A stretch of 64,000 nucleotides of DNA from Pigmentiphaga humi (GTDB lineage: Bacteria > Pseudomonadota > Gammaproteobacteria > Burkholderiales > Burkholderiaceae_B). Position numbers and translations under genes: made by a program. Below are positions 8,270 through 18,831 of this stretch, piece by piece. The notes beneath the pieces are model-generated. The model saw only the letters and a list, made by a program, of their open reading frames with translations, did not search any database and had not been told where the DNA came from. Positions within the stretch are counted from its first letter, which is position 1, and each line of letters starts with the position of its first letter. The stretch lies in the NCBI RefSeq assembly GCF_900606115.1, contig NZ_UWPJ01000012.1:62001-126000 (forward strand), written 5' to 3'.

Positions 8270-11089
8270 ATGACGACCCCGCCCATCGATCCCGACCTTC
8301 CCCTGCGCAACGACATCCGCCTGCTGGGCCGGCTGCTCGGCGACGTGATCCGCGCCAGCGAAGGCACGGGCGTATTCGACACCATCGAGACGGTGCGCCG
8401 CACCGCCGTGCGCTTTCGCCGCGACGGCAACGCCACCGACGGCCGCGCGCTGGAGAAGAACCTCAAGCAGCTCTCCCCCGACGCGGCCAACTCGGTCGTG
8501 CGCGCGTTCAGCTACTACCTGCACCTGGCCAACATCGCCGAAGACCGCGACCAGAACCGGCGCCGCCGCACGCAGTTACTGCGGGAAGACGCGCCGGCGC
8601 GCGGCAGCCTGCAGGAAGCCGTGGCGCGCCTGCGCACGGCGGGCATCGGCAACGCCCGCATGCGGCAATTGCTGGACGAAGCCTCGATCGTGCCGGTGCT
8701 GACCGCCCACCCCACGGAAGTCCAGCGCAAGAGCACGCTCGACGTGCACAAGGAAATCGCCCAACTGCTGCAGGCGCGCGATACGCCGCACACCAGCGAC
8801 GAAGCCGCGGAGCACGCGCTGGCGCTGCTGGGCCGGATCGCCACGCTGTGGCAGACCCGCATGCTGCGCAATTCGCGGCTGACCGTGGCCGACGAGATCG
8901 AGAACGCGCTGTCCTACTACCGCAGCACCTTCCTGGCCGTGATTCCCCAGCTCTACGGCCACCTCGCCCGCCAGCTCGGACGCGAACCGGCCGATCCGTT
9001 CGCGGCCTTCCCCGCGCCGCTCAAGCCCTTCCTGAGCATGGGCAGCTGGATAGGCGGCGATCGCGACGGCAATCCGAACGTGAGTGCGGACACCCTGGAA
9101 CTGGCGCTGCTGCGCCAGAGCGCCACGGTGTTCGAATACTACCTGGAGGAGACCCACGCGCTGGGCGCCGAGCTGTCGATGAGCGCGTTGCTGACGCCGG
9201 CCTCCGGCGCCTTGGCGGAACTGGCCGAGCAGGGCGGCGACGCCTCGGCCCACCGGCGCGACGAACCCTACCGGCGCGCCCTGGTGGGCATCTATGCCCG
9301 CCTGGCCGCCTCGGCCCGGGCGCTTACCGGGCGCAACCTCTCCCGCCGCGAGGCGCCGCAGGCCCGGCCCTACGCGAGCGCGGAGGAGTTCGCCGCCGAC
9401 CTGGCCGTCATTGCCGGCTCGCTCAACACCCATCACGCCGCGCCGGTGGCGCGCCTGCGCCTGGCCGCGCTGCGCCAGGGGGTGGAAGTATTCGGCTTCC
9501 ACCTGGCGACGATAGACCTGCGCCAGAGCTCGGACGTGCATGAACGCACGCTGGCCGAACTGTTCGCGCAGGCAGGGGTGGAACCGCGCTACGACGCGCT
9601 GGACGAAGAAGCGCGCATCGCGCTGCTGCGCCGCGAACTGGCCCAGCCGCGGCCGCTGTTTTCGCCGTGGCTGCGCTACAGCGAGGAAACCACGCGCGAA
9701 CTGGCGATATTCCGGGCCGCCGCCCAGGCCCGCCAGCGCCTGGGAACCCAGGCGGTCCGGCATGCCATCGTCTCCCATACCGAAACCGTCAGCGACCTGC
9801 TCGAAGTGCTGGTGCTGCAGCAGGAAACCGGCTTGATCGCGCCGGGCGGGGCGGGCCGGGCCGCGGACGACGGCGACGGCCTGATGGTCGTCCCCTTGTT
9901 CGAAACCATACCCGACCTGGTCAACGGCCCGGACATCATGGCGCGCTTCCTCGACCTGCCCGAGGTCCGGACGCGCGTGCGCCAGGCCCAGCGCGGCGTG
10001 CAGGAAGTCATGCTGGGCTACTCCGACAGCAACAAGGACGGCGGCTTCCTGACCTCGAACTGGTCGCTCTACCAAGCCGAACGCGCGCTGGTGGAAGTCT
10101 TCAAGGCCCGCAAGGTCCGGCTGCGCCTGTTCCACGGCCGCGGCGGCACCGTGGGACGCGGCGGCGGCTCGAGCTACGATGCCATCCTGGCCCAGCCGCC
10201 CGGCACCGTGGCCGGCCAGATCCGCCTGACCGAACAGGGCGAAGTCATCCAGAGCAAATACAAGGATGCCGAGATCGGCCGCTGGCACCTGGAACTGCTG
10301 ACCGCCGCCACGCTGGAAGCCAGCCTGGCCGACAGCACCGCCAGCGCCTCGGCCGAAGATGCCTTGTTCGAGAGCTACGGCGCCACGATGGACAGGCTAT
10401 CGGCCACCGCGCTGCGCAGCTATCGCGCACTGGTCTACGAAACGCCGGGTTTTGCCGATTATTTCTTCGCTTCCACCCCCATCGCCGAGATCGCCGAGCT
10501 CAACATCGGCTCGCGCCCCGCGGCGCGCAAATCGACCGGCCGCATCGAAGACCTGCGCGCCATACCCTGGGGCTTCTCGTGGGGACAGTGCCGGCTGCTG
10601 TTGCCGGGCTGGTACGGCATGGGATCGGCCATCGACGAATATCTGCGCAGCGGCGACGGCAAGCGGCGCGACCGCATCGCCCATTTGCAGGACATGGCGC
10701 GCCATTGGCCTTTCTTCCGCACGCTGCTCTCCAATATGGAGATGGTGCTGGCCAAGACCGACCTGGTCATCGCGGCGCGCTACGCCCAACTGGTGCCGGA
10801 TGCGGCGCTGCGCAAGCGTATTCTGCAAGCCATAGGCGACGAGCTGAAGCTGACCCTGGCCACGCTCAAGCTGATCACGGGACACCGCCAGTTGCTGGCC
10901 GACAACCCGTCGCTGGCGCGCTCCATCCGCGACCGCATCGCTTACATCGATCCGCTCAACCACTTGCAGATCGAACTGCTGCGGCGCTATCGCGCCCGGG
11001 GGCGCAAGACCGATCCCCAGGGACGGACGCAGAACGGCATCCACCTGACCATCAACGGCATCGCCGCCGGGCTGCGCAACAGCGGCTGA
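8270..11089 (+). CDS. ppc: Phosphoenolpyruvate carboxylase
   Basis: It carboxylates PEP with bicarbonate to oxaloacetate, the main anaplerotic reaction feeding the TCA cycle. The protein has 939 residues, close to the family norm. Catalytic motifs are intact: [13 protein letters not shown] with the essential His near residue 146, [10 protein letters not shown] near residue 582, and the glycine-rich [13 protein letters not shown] loop near residue 617. The C terminus ends in RNSG, the position of the buried NTG-like tail of the family. The ATG at 8270 ([20 protein letters not shown]) is chosen from homology; the frame happens to stay open far upstream across hemC and hemD, which is antisense. 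Confidence 0.97.
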   Translation: MTTPPIDPDLPLRNDIRLLGRLLGDVIRASEGTGVFDTIETVRRTAVRFRRDGNATDGRALEKNLKQLSPDAANSVVRAFSYYLHLANIAEDRDQNRRRRTQLLREDAPARGSLQEAVARLRTAGIGNARMRQLLDEASIVPVLTAHPTEVQRKSTLDVHKEIAQLLQARDTPHTSDEAAEHALALLGRIATLWQTRMLRNSRLTVADEIENALSYYRSTFLAVIPQLYGHLARQLGREPADPFAAFPAPLKPFLSMGSWIGGDRDGNPNVSADTLELALLRQSATVFEYYLEETHALGAELSMSALLTPASGALAELAEQGGDASAHRRDEPYRRALVGIYARLAASARALTGRNLSRREAPQARPYASAEEFAADLAVIAGSLNTHHAAPVARLRLAALRQGVEVFGFHLATIDLRQSSDVHERTLAELFAQAGVEPRYDALDEEARIALLRRELAQPRPLFSPWLRYSEETTRELAIFRAAAQARQRLGTQAVRHAIVSHTETVSDLLEVLVLQQETGLIAPGGAGRAADDGDGLMVVPLFETIPDLVNGPDIMARFLDLPEVRTRVRQAQRGVQEVMLGYSDSNKDGGFLTSNWSLYQAERALVEVFKARKVRLRLFHGRGGTVGRGGGSSYDAILAQPPGTVAGQIRLTEQGEVIQSKYKDAEIGRWHLELLTAATLEASLADSTASASAEDALFESYGATMDRLSATALRSYRALVYETPGFADYFFASTPIAEIAELNIGSRPAARKSTGRIEDLRAIPWGFSWGQCRLLLPGWYGMGSAIDEYLRSGDGKRRDRIAHLQDMARHWPFFRTLLSNMEMVLAKTDLVIAARYAQLVPDAALRKRILQAIGDELKLTLATLKLITGHRQLLADNPSLARSIRDRIAYIDPLNHLQIELLRRYRARGRKTDPQGRTQNGIHLTINGIAAGLRNSG

Positions 11090-11103
11090 GCGCCTCACGG
11101 CAT

Positions 11104-11125
11104 GCGGCTCCCGCCGGGGAGCCGC
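11104..11125 (+). terminator. ppc terminator
   Basis: A nine-base-pair stem GCGGCTCCC/GGGAGCCGC with loop GCCG lies 14 bases past the ppc stop and is followed by the pyrimidine-rich GCTTCTTCCTTCCC. Confidence 0.7.
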
Positions 11126-11262
11126 GCTTCTTCCTTCCCTCCCATCCTATTTTCGCGCCGGCGCTGTTCCTCCGGGCGAGGGGCGCGTGCGTCCGGCGTG
11201 CGCACGCCCGCCGTTCGAGGATCGGGCATTCTCCCTATTGCACTCGCCTGCATTGAGTTTTA

Positions 11263-11285
11263 TATTCGAAAAAGTTTTTTGAATA
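11263..11285. promoter_or_regulatory. AT-rich inverted repeat, candidate operator for the monooxygenase gene
   Basis: The arms TATTCGAAAAA and TTTTTTGAATA form a nearly perfect 23-bp dyad (10 of 11 pairs) around a central G. It ends 18 bases before the ATG at 11304, in an otherwise GC-rich region. Position and symmetry suggest binding by the IclR regulator encoded at 13514-14353; this is inferred. Confidence 0.45.
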
Positions 11286-11303
11286 CAAAACAAAGAGAGC
11301 AAT

Positions 11304-12443
11304 ATGGAACACGTCGATATCGCCATCATCGGCGCAGGCATAGGCGGGATGGCCGCCGCGATCGCCCTGCACCGGGAGGGCTGCAAGGTCGGCATCTACG
11401 AGCAGGCGGCCCGTTTCGGCCGGGTCGGCGCCGGGATCAATCTGACGCCCAATGCCGTGCGCGCGCTGGACGGCCTGGGCGTGGGAGAAGGCCTGCGCGA
11501 GACCGCCTACGAGCCGACCTGCCGGGTGAGCCGGATGTGGGACACCGGCGCGGAAACCTCGCGGCTGGAACTGCACGCCGACGGCCGGCGCCGCTACGGC
11601 GCGCCGCAGTTGACGGTCCACCGCGCCGACCTGCTCACCGCGCTGGAAACGGCGCTGCCGCAGGACTCGGTGCATCTGGGCAGCAAAGTCGTGAGCGTGG
11701 CGCAGGATGCGGCACGCGCCTATGTGGATCTGGCCGACGGCACGCGCGTGTCGGCCGGCGCCGTCATCGGCTGCGACGGCATCCATTCGGTGGTGCGCGC
11801 CGCCCTTGCCGGTCCGGAGGCGCCGCGCTTCACCGGCAAGGTGGCATTCCGGGCCATCGTGCCCACGGCGCCGCTGGCCCGCTACGACCTCACGCCCACC
11901 ACCAAATGGTGGGGGCCGGACTCCTCCAGCCAGATCTTCACCTTCCTGATCAACCGCGGCCGCGAGCTGTTCGTGTTCGCCACCGTCGCCGAAGAGGAAT
12001 GGACCCGGGAATCCTGGTCCATGCAAGGCAGCAAGGAAGAACTGCTGCGCGCCTATGCCGGCTTCCATGAGGAGGCCCGCGCGATCCTGTCGCAGTGCGA
12101 CGTCGTCCTGAAGACCGCGCTCTACATACGCGACCCCATGCCGCGCTGGACCGAGGGCCGCATCACGCTGCTGGGCGATGCCTGCCACGCCATGCTGCCC
12201 TTCATGGCCCAGGGCGCCGCGATGGGCCTGGAAGACGCCGTGGTGCTGAGCCGCTGCCTGGCCGGACAGCGCGGCGACATGCCCGGGGCCCTGCTGCGCT
12301 ACGAACGCGCGCGCCTGGAGCGCACCGCGCGCATCCAGCGCGGCTCGCTGCAGAACGATTGGCTGCGGGCGGATACGAATGCGGACTGGGTCTATGGCTT
12401 CGATGCCTGGACCGAGCCTTTGCCGGAGCAGGCAGGCGCCTGA
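11304..12443 (+). CDS. FAD-dependent aromatic-ring monooxygenase, NicC / salicylate-hydroxylase type
   Basis: The protein has 379 residues in the class A flavoprotein hydroxylase fold. GAGIGGMAAAIAL near residue 10 is the Rossmann FAD motif, GCDGIHSVVR near residue 155 is the DG motif, and LLGDACHAMLPFMAQGA near residue 290 is the GD motif that closes the FAD site. It uses NAD(P)H and O2 to hydroxylate an aromatic ring. Residue patterns, including the KWW segment and the C-terminal WVYGFDAW, resemble 6-hydroxynicotinate 3-monooxygenase (NicC) more than generic salicylate hydroxylase, but the substrate cannot be read from sequence. It heads a probable unit with the Bug protein 30 bases downstream and the IclR gene. 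Confidence 0.8.
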   Translation: MEHVDIAIIGAGIGGMAAAIALHREGCKVGIYEQAARFGRVGAGINLTPNAVRALDGLGVGEGLRETAYEPTCRVSRMWDTGAETSRLELHADGRRRYGAPQLTVHRADLLTALETALPQDSVHLGSKVVSVAQDAARAYVDLADGTRVSAGAVIGCDGIHSVVRAALAGPEAPRFTGKVAFRAIVPTAPLARYDLTPTTKWWGPDSSSQIFTFLINRGRELFVFATVAEEEWTRESWSMQGSKEELLRAYAGFHEEARAILSQCDVVLKTALYIRDPMPRWTEGRITLLGDACHAMLPFMAQGAAMGLEDAVVLSRCLAGQRGDMPGALLRYERARLERTARIQRGSLQNDWLRADTNADWVYGFDAWTEPLPEQAGA

Positions 12444-12473
12444 GCCGTCCCCCCTTTTCCCGGAGAGCCCATC

Positions 12474-13442
12474 ATGCACAGACGACATTTCCTCGGCACG
12501 CTAGCCGCTGGCGCAGGCGCCAGCGTCCTTTCCCCGGTCCACGCCCAACCGTCCGGCTTCCCCTCGCGTCCGATCCGGATGCTGGTGGGCTTCGCCCCGG
12601 GCGGCGCCACCGACGTCGCGTTCCGCGTGCTGGCGCAGAACGCCGCAGGCATCCTCAAGCAGCCTGTCGTCGTCGAAAACAAGCCCGGCGCCGGCATGGT
12701 CATTCCGGCCCAATTGATGCAAAGCACGCCGCCGGACGGCTATACCATCGCGCAAGTCGCGGTGTCGGTGTTCCGCGCGCCCTACCTGGTCAAGACCAAC
12801 TGGGATCCCCTGAAAGACCTGAAGTACATCATCGGCCTGGCTTCGTATTCGTTCGGCCTGGTCGTGCCTGCCTCCTCGCCGATACGCACGCTCGCCGACT
12901 ATCTCGCCTACGCCAAGGCCCGCCCGGGCGAGCTGAGCTATGGCACGCCGGGTACGCTGTCCTCGCCCCACCTGACCATGGAAGACCTGGCCTTCCAGGC
13001 AGGCGTGAAATTCAACCACGTCCCGTTCAAGGGCGGGGCCGAGGCGCTGGCCGCGCTGCTGGGCGGGCACATCATGTCGCTGGCAGACGGCCCCAGTTGG
13101 GCACAACACGTCGAATCCGGCCAGTTGCGCCTGCTGGCAACCGGCGGCGAAACGCGCAGCGCGCGATTCTCGGCCGCACCGACCCTGCGCGAGCTGGGCT
13201 ACGACATCGTGCAGAACGCGCCCTTCGGGCTGGCGGCCCCGCGCGACACCGATCCCGGCGTGGTCCGCGTCCTGCACGACGCGTTCAAGCGGTCCATGGA
13301 CATGGACAACTACCGCGCCGCGCTCAAGCAGTACGACCTGGATGCGGCCTACCTGAGCAGCGAACAATTCACCCGCTTCGCCGCCGAGACCACGGAGAAG
13401 GAAGGACGGCTGATCGACCGCATCGGGCTGCGCAAGCTGTAG
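12474..13442 (+). CDS. Bug/TctC-family periplasmic solute-binding protein
   Basis: The protein has 322 residues. It has a twin-arginine-like export signal (MHRRHFLGTLAAGAGA, cleavage near VHAQ) and then the Bug start FPSRPIRMLVGFAPGGATDVAFR. VVVENKPGAGM and the YGTPGTLSSPHLTMEDL region are also family landmarks. Bug proteins bind small carboxylates in the periplasm with a two-lobed fold, often serving TctAB permeases encoded elsewhere. Its place directly after the monooxygenase suggests the ligand is that enzyme's substrate or a relative. Confidence 0.88.
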   Translation: MHRRHFLGTLAAGAGASVLSPVHAQPSGFPSRPIRMLVGFAPGGATDVAFRVLAQNAAGILKQPVVVENKPGAGMVIPAQLMQSTPPDGYTIAQVAVSVFRAPYLVKTNWDPLKDLKYIIGLASYSFGLVVPASSPIRTLADYLAYAKARPGELSYGTPGTLSSPHLTMEDLAFQAGVKFNHVPFKGGAEALAALLGGHIMSLADGPSWAQHVESGQLRLLATGGETRSARFSAAPTLRELGYDIVQNAPFGLAAPRDTDPGVVRVLHDAFKRSMDMDNYRAALKQYDLDAAYLSSEQFTRFAAETTEKEGRLIDRIGLRKL

Positions 13443-13513
13443 GGAAACGGGTTCGCTTCCTGGAGATAGAATAGGCGGCAGCGGACCCGCCGCCCTATTT
13501 TCCACCCCGCCTC

Positions 13514-14353
13514 ATGACAGATAACGAGAAGCCGGCGCTCGACATACCGGACGGCTCCCCCGGGACATCCGCCGCGCCCGCCAAAGATCCCTACTGGGTC
13601 GACGCCCTGGCCCAAGGCCTCGCCGTCCTGGAAGCCTTCGATTGCGACCAGCCCTCGCTGACGCTCAGCGAACTGGCGGCGCGCCTGGGCTGGAGCCGCA
13701 GCAAGCCCCACCGTTTCGTGCACACGCTGGAAAAGCTCGGCTTCCTTCAGCGGGAAACCGTGAGCAGGCGCTACCGGCTGACGGCCCACGCCATGAAACT
13801 GGGCTTCGCCTATCTGAAACGGCTGCCGCTGGTGGAGCTGGCGCAGCCCGTGCTGGACCGGCTGCGCACCGAGGTCGGGGCGTCGGTCCACATGGCCCTG
13901 CTGGATCGCGGCGAACTGGTCTACGTGGCGCAGGCGCGCATCCCGCTGCCGACCTCGATAGACATCCACGTCGGTTCGCGCATGGCGCCCCATGCCTCGT
14001 CCATCGGCCGCATTCTGCTGGCCTACCAGCAGCCGGATGAAATCGACCGGCTGCTTGGACAAGCGCCGATCCCGGCCTTGACGGAAAAATCGACAGTGGA
14101 CCCGGACGCGTTCCGCACGCTGCTGGAAACCGCGCGGCAGCGGGGCTACGTCTACAACGACGAGGAATTCCACCGGGGCGTGCGTTCTATCGCAGCCCCC
14201 GTATTCGACGCGTCAGGGGCCGTTGCGGCCGGCCTGAACGCGACCGCGATGACCTACACCTTCACCGACGAAGTGGTCCAGGGCACCGTCATCCCGGCCG
14301 TGTTGCGGGCGGCGCGGGAATTGTCGCTGGCGCTGGGGCACCGGACGCCCTGA
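13514..14353 (+). CDS. IclR-family transcriptional regulator
   Basis: The protein has 279 residues. After a 30-residue disordered start, a winged helix-turn-helix (about residues 35-95: LTLSELAARLGWSRSKPHRFVHTLEKLGFL) is followed by a GAF-like effector domain (VGASVHMALLDRGELVYVAQ through RGYVYNDEEFHRGVRSIAAPV). This is the full IclR layout. It follows the Bug gene by 71 bases on the same strand and probably controls the monooxygenase-Bug unit in response to an aromatic or carboxylate effector. The dyad at 11263-11285 is the best operator candidate. Confidence 0.9.
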   Translation: MTDNEKPALDIPDGSPGTSAAPAKDPYWVDALAQGLAVLEAFDCDQPSLTLSELAARLGWSRSKPHRFVHTLEKLGFLQRETVSRRYRLTAHAMKLGFAYLKRLPLVELAQPVLDRLRTEVGASVHMALLDRGELVYVAQARIPLPTSIDIHVGSRMAPHASSIGRILLAYQQPDEIDRLLGQAPIPALTEKSTVDPDAFRTLLETARQRGYVYNDEEFHRGVRSIAAPVFDASGAVAAGLNATAMTYTFTDEVVQGTVIPAVLRAARELSLALGHRTP

Positions 14354-14382
14354 GCCGGCGGCTCGGGGCAATAGGGCGATAG

Positions 14383-14481
14383 TCAGCGCAGGTACTGCGC
14401 CGCCACCGCTACCGCCAGGCCAATGGCGCCGATCAGTACCAACATCCGCATCAGCGTCATGCCTTTCTGGAACACCTTCAT
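14383..14481 (-). CDS. Small single-span membrane protein (32 residues)
   Basis: The reading frame from the ATG at 14479-14481 gives MKVFQKGMTLMRMLVLIGA and a hydrophobic stretch ending in AAQYLR. A GAGG element lies five bases upstream of the ATG on the minus strand. It follows the first TerC gene on the same strand, beyond a GC hairpin. The frame also extends upstream to 14568, but that part is proline/alanine-rich and overlaps the hairpin, so the short form is preferred. Function unknown; the coding call rests only on the ribosome-binding site and the clean membrane segment. Confidence 0.45.
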   Translation of the reverse strand: MKVFQKGMTLMRMLVLIGAIGLAVAVAAQYLR

Positions 14482-14529
14482 ACCATCCTCGGTCAGGGGC
14501 CGGCCTGCAAGCGGGCCGATGAATATTGC

Positions 14530-14560
14530 GGGGCCGGCGCCTTTCGCGGCTGCCGGCCCC
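14530..14560 (-). terminator. GC-rich hairpin after the first terC gene
   Basis: Arms GGGGCCGGC (14530-14538) and GCCGGCCCC (14552-14560) form a perfect nine-pair stem just past the TerC stop. There is no T-run on the minus strand (GCAATATTCAT follows), so it may terminate weakly or stabilise the 3' end. Confidence 0.4.
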
Positions 14561-14574
14561 GGCGCCAACCTGCC

Positions 14575-15303
14575 TCAGGCCTGGCTGACGGCTTCCGTCT
14601 TCTTGCGGCGCGCCAGCAGCGTGCCGGCGGCGACCACGACCAACGCGCCGATGATTTCGGCGGCATAGGTGATCTCGGTATTGTAGGCCGCCAGCGAGCT
14701 CGGCTGGATCACGTGTTCCTGGACGGCCACATCGGTGATGAACATGCCGCCGGCGATCCAGCCCAGCAGCGCGCCGCCCAGGGTGATCACGAGCGGGAAG
14801 CGGTCGATCAGCTTGAGCACCAGCGTGCTGCCCCAGACGATGATGGGCACGCTGACCAGCAGGCCGAAGATCACCAGGCCGAGCTGGTGGGCTTCGTCGG
14901 CGCGCTGCGCGGCGCCGGCGATGGCGATGACGTTGTCCAGGCTCATGACGAAGTCGGCGATGATGATGGTCTTGATCGCGGCGAGCAGCGTGGCGCCGCC
15001 CCGGATGTTGTCATGGCCCTCGTCCTCGGGCACCAGCAGCTTGATGCCGATCCAGAACAGCAGCGCGCCGCCGACCAGTTTGAGGAACGGGATCTGCAGC
15101 ATCGTCACCGCGAAAGCGATCAGGATGACCCGCAGCACGATGGCGCCGGCGGTACCCCAAAGTATCCCCTGCATGCGCCGCTTGGCGGGCAGGTTGCGGC
15201 AGGCGAGCGCGATCACGACAGCGTTGTCGCCGCCGAGCAGGATATCGATGATGATGATTTGCAGGACTGCGCTCCAGCTGAGCGTCTGGAAAAACTCAAG
15301 CAC
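14575..15303 (-). CDS. TerC/YjbE-family integral membrane protein
   Basis: The protein has 242 residues with about seven membrane spans. It carries the two hallmark acidic membrane motifs of the TerC family, LLGGDNAVVIALACRNLP near residue 22 and DFVMSLDNVIAIAGAA near residue 115. Relatives have been linked to metal (especially manganese) export, for example to protect secreted or membrane enzymes from mismetallation. The start is GTG at 15301-15303, preceded by GGGAG at ideal spacing. A second family member lies immediately upstream but behind its own terminator. Exact ion and role are unproven here. Confidence 0.85.
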   Translation of the reverse strand: MLEFFQTLSWSAVLQIIIIDILLGGDNAVVIALACRNLPAKRRMQGILWGTAGAIVLRVILIAFAVTMLQIPFLKLVGGALLFWIGIKLLVPEDEGHDNIRGGATLLAAIKTIIIADFVMSLDNVIAIAGAAQRADEAHQLGLVIFGLLVSVPIIVWGSTLVLKLIDRFPLVITLGGALLGWIAGGMFITDVAVQEHVIQPSSLAAYNTEITYAAEIIGALVVVAAGTLLARRKKTEAVSQA

Positions 15304-15331
15304 GTGTGACTCCCTAAGTCGAAACCCGGTC

Positions 15332-15362
15332 GGGCGTACTTCGCCGAAACGACGATTCGCCC
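15332..15362 (-). promoter_or_regulatory. Hairpin in the 5' leader of the first terC gene
   Basis: On the minus strand GGGCG pairs with CGCCC around an inner TCGTCG/CGGCGA stem with a TTT loop. The nested stem ends about 28 bases before the GTG start. TerC-family genes often carry manganese-sensing yybP-ykoY leaders, but I do not find that riboswitch's GGGGAGTA core, so this is reported only as a structured leader. Confidence 0.35.
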
Positions 15363-15439
15363 TTCCTTATTTTTTTGGCCAATAAAGCCCCTTCCCTACC
15401 CAGGCCGACGGCACCCGCATGCCGCAATCCTGGTCCAGG

Positions 15440-15477
15440 AAGAGAAAAGCCGGTCTGGCATCGTACGCCAGACCGGC
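15440..15477 (-). terminator. Rho-independent terminator of the second terC gene
   Basis: On the minus strand a perfect 11-bp stem (GCCGGTCTGGC with GCCAGACCGGC, loop of seven) at 15449-15477 is followed by TTTTCTCTT. It sits 29 bases past the stop of the upstream TerC gene and separates the two terC genes transcriptionally. Confidence 0.85.
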
Positions 15478-15506
15478 ACGCTACAACAAGAGTGACAACC
15501 CGAGCG

Positions 15507-16211
15507 TCAGGCCGCCTGATCGCCGGTGGTCTTCCTGGCGATCATGATTTTGCCGATGATCAGCACGACGACGGCACCGACGATGCCCGCGGCGATTTCC
15601 GCGCCGTGATGGGTCATCCCCATCGAGGCCTCGATCGCTTCGGTATGCAAGGCCGGATCGTTGACGAACAGCTCGCCCGCGATGAAACCCAGCAGCGCCG
15701 CGCCCAGCCAGACGATCAGCGGGAAACGCTCGATCACCTTCAGCAGCAGCGTGCTGCCGAAGATCACCAGCGGGATGCTGATGGCCAGGCCCAGAACCAG
15801 CAGGACCGTGTTGCCCATGGCGGCGGCCGCCACGGCGATCACGTTGTCCAGGCTCATGACCAGGTCGGCGATCAGGATGGTCCGGATGGCGGCCATCAGG
15901 CCGTCCTTGGTCGACGAACCAGCCTCGTCCTCACCTTCCGGCAACAACAGCGAAACACCGATGTACAGCAACAGCAGCGAGCCGATGAGCTTCAGCCAGG
16001 GCAATTGCAGCAGTTGAGCCGCAACCAGCGTCAAGACGATACGCATCACGATGGCGGCCGCAGAGCCGATCACGATTGCTTTCTTTTGTTGATGCGCCGG
16101 CAGCGAACGCGCCGCCAGGGCGATGACCACCGCGTTGTCCCCCGACAACAAGATGTTCACCCAGATGATTTGAATGAGGGCCAGAACAAAGGCCGCCGAA
16201 CCAAACTCCAT
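15507..16211 (-). CDS. TerC/YjbE-family integral membrane protein (second copy)
   Basis: The protein has 234 residues and shares the architecture and both motifs of its neighbour: LLSGDNAVVIALAARSLP near residue 22 and LIADLVMSLDNVIAVAAAA near residue 110. About seven membrane spans are visible. AGGAG lies six bases before the ATG. The two copies are clearly paralogous but well diverged, so this is not a recent duplication. Each probably moves a divalent cation, most likely manganese by family precedent. Confidence 0.85.
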   Translation of the reverse strand: MEFGSAAFVLALIQIIWVNILLSGDNAVVIALAARSLPAHQQKKAIVIGSAAAIVMRIVLTLVAAQLLQLPWLKLIGSLLLLYIGVSLLLPEGEDEAGSSTKDGLMAAIRTILIADLVMSLDNVIAVAAAAMGNTVLLVLGLAISIPLVIFGSTLLLKVIERFPLIVWLGAALLGFIAGELFVNDPALHTEAIEASMGMTHHGAEIAAGIVGAVVVLIIGKIMIARKTTGDQAA

Positions 16212-16230
16212 GCGTCTCTCCTAAAAAGGT

Positions 16231-16312
16231 AGATCCCCCCCTACGCGCTTACGCGCGCCCCCCAGGGGGCTCTACTTACGGACCGGCGGAGCCGGATCCG
16301 CTGTGCTCTGGG
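16231..16312. repeat. Dispersed GC-rich repeat, copy A
   Basis: The element has two modules. The first (16235-16270) begins with a C-tract, then TACGCGCTTACGCGCG and CCCCCCAGGGGGC. It is identical to 57167-57202. The second (16270-16306), holding ACGGACCGGCGGAGCCGG and ATCCGCTGTGC, is identical over 37 bases to 18776-18812. Each module contains self-complementary stretches (CCCCCAGGGGG; CCGGC-GGA-GCCGG). This copy sits directly after the sucD stop, where it could act as a transcript end. Confidence 0.8.
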
Positions 16313-16335
16313 TGGGAAGGGGTATGTTGGTTTTT

Positions 16336-17217
16336 TTACAGAACGGACTTGAGGAGCTTGCCCATCTCGGACGGGTTCTTGGTCGTCTTGATGCCGCAAG
16401 CTTCCATGATCTCCAGCTTGGCCTCGGCCGTGTCGGCGCCGCCCGAGATCAGCGCGCCGGCGTGGCCCATGCGCTTGCCGGCCGGAGCCGTGACGCCGGC
16501 GATGAAGCCGACCACCGGTTTCTTCATGTTGTCCTTGGCCCACTGCGCGGCGTTCACTTCGTCCGGGCCGCCGATTTCGCCGATCATGATGACGGCGTCG
16601 GTGTCGGGATCGTCATTGAACATCTTCAGCACGTCGATGTGCTTCAGGCCGTTGATGGGATCGCCGCCGATGCCGACTGCGCTCGACTGGCCCAGGCCCA
16701 GTTCCGTGACCTGGCCCACGGCTTCGTAGGTAAGCGTGCCCGAGCGGCTGACGATGCCGATGCGGCCCTTGCGGTGAATGTGGCCGGGCATGATGCCGAT
16801 CTTGATTTCGTCGGGGGTGATCAGGCCGGGGCAGTTGGGTCCGAGCAGCAGCGTGCGCTTGTTCTCGGCGCGCATGCGGTTGCGGACTTCCAGCATGTCG
16901 CGGACGGGGATGCCCTCGGTAATGCAGATGGCCAGATCCAGGTCGGCCTCGACGGCTTCCCAGATCGCGGCGGCGGCGCCCGCGGGCGGCACGTAGATCA
17001 CCGACACGTTGGCGCCGGTGGCGGCCTTGGCTTCGGAAACGTTGGCGTAGATGGGCACGCCTTCGAAGTCCTCGCCGGCCTTCTTGGGGTTCACGCCGGC
17101 CACGAAGCAGTTCTTGCCGTTGGCGTATTCGCGGCACATGCGGGTGTGGAACTGGCCGGTCTTGCCGGTGATCCCCTGCGTGACGACCTTGGTATCTTTA
17201 TTGATCAGAATCGACAT
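16336..17217 (-). CDS. sucD: Succinyl-CoA ligase (ADP-forming) alpha subunit
   Basis: The protein has 293 residues, the standard size. An N-terminal CoA-binding Rossmann domain ([30 protein letters not shown]) is followed by the ligase domain. The phosphorylated active-site His lies in [17 protein letters not shown] near residue 246. With SucC it forms succinate, CoA and ATP from succinyl-CoA in the TCA cycle. It starts 38 bases after sucC on the same strand, in the usual sucC-sucD order. Confidence 0.97.
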   Translation of the reverse strand: MSILINKDTKVVTQGITGKTGQFHTRMCREYANGKNCFVAGVNPKKAGEDFEGVPIYANVSEAKAATGANVSVIYVPPAGAAAAIWEAVEADLDLAICITEGIPVRDMLEVRNRMRAENKRTLLLGPNCPGLITPDEIKIGIMPGHIHRKGRIGIVSRSGTLTYEAVGQVTELGLGQSSAVGIGGDPINGLKHIDVLKMFNDDPDTDAVIMIGEIGGPDEVNAAQWAKDNMKKPVVGFIAGVTAPAGKRMGHAGALISGGADTAEAKLEIMEACGIKTTKNPSEMGKLLKSVL

Positions 17218-17255
17218 TTCGAGTCCTTAATATTCTTTGCTGTGCGCTCGCGCGC

Positions 17256-18416
<1,161 letters not shown>

Positions 18417-18700
18417 GCGGAGCCTTCGCTGTCGGGTAGACGTTGAATGTTCGGTTGAAGAAGTCCTGCGCGATGGTCGAACATGCGCCCGGAAACGGAT
18501 GGGGATAGCGCCTTCGTCGCCGCGGCCGGGCAAACAAACGCCCACGCACCCGTGCTCAATAGGAGCAGGGCCGCGGGCGTTCGCATAGCGAGGCGGTTGG
18601 CGGTCACGGACATACGCTAAGGGTGCCCGATTGCACGGGAATGCCGGCTGGTTTCAGGATTGGCCGGAAATGCAATGGGCGGGCGATAAAACCCGAAGAG
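18417..18700. other. Intergenic region upstream of sucC
   Basis: Together with repeat copy B this leaves about 415 bases without a confident gene. It should hold the sucCD promoter. A minus-strand frame at 18413-18613 has a signal-peptide-like start and overlaps the sucC ATG by four bases, but no ribosome-binding site is visible and it is not called. The stretch ATAAAACCCGAAGAGTATAGC (18685-18705) is the only AT-richer patch. Confidence 0.4.
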
Positions 18701-18825
18701 TATAGCACCCCCCCTTACGCGCTTCGCGCCAAGGAAGCCCGCCCCCTACCCGCTTCGCGGGCCCCCTCGAGGGGACTCTACTTACGGACCGGCGGAGCCG
18801 GATCCGCTGTGCGCGGGGTCTGAGA
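18701..18825. repeat. Dispersed GC-rich repeat, copy B
   Basis: This copy has a C-tract with CGCGCTTCGCGCC, an extra inserted segment (CCCGCTTCGCGGGCCCCCTCGA) and the 37-base module at 18776-18812 shared exactly with copy A. It ends 7 bases before the stop codon of the minus-strand lipoprotein gene, so like copy A it lies at a 3' end. Copies A and B flank sucCD as direct repeats about 2.5 kb apart. Confidence 0.8.
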
Positions 18826-18831
18826 CGTTGT

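Noticed and set aside
15304-15440. Possible manganese riboswitch (yybP-ykoY) upstream of the first terC gene
   Set aside because: The invariant GGGGAGTA-type core and paired loop are missing. Only generic hairpins are seen.
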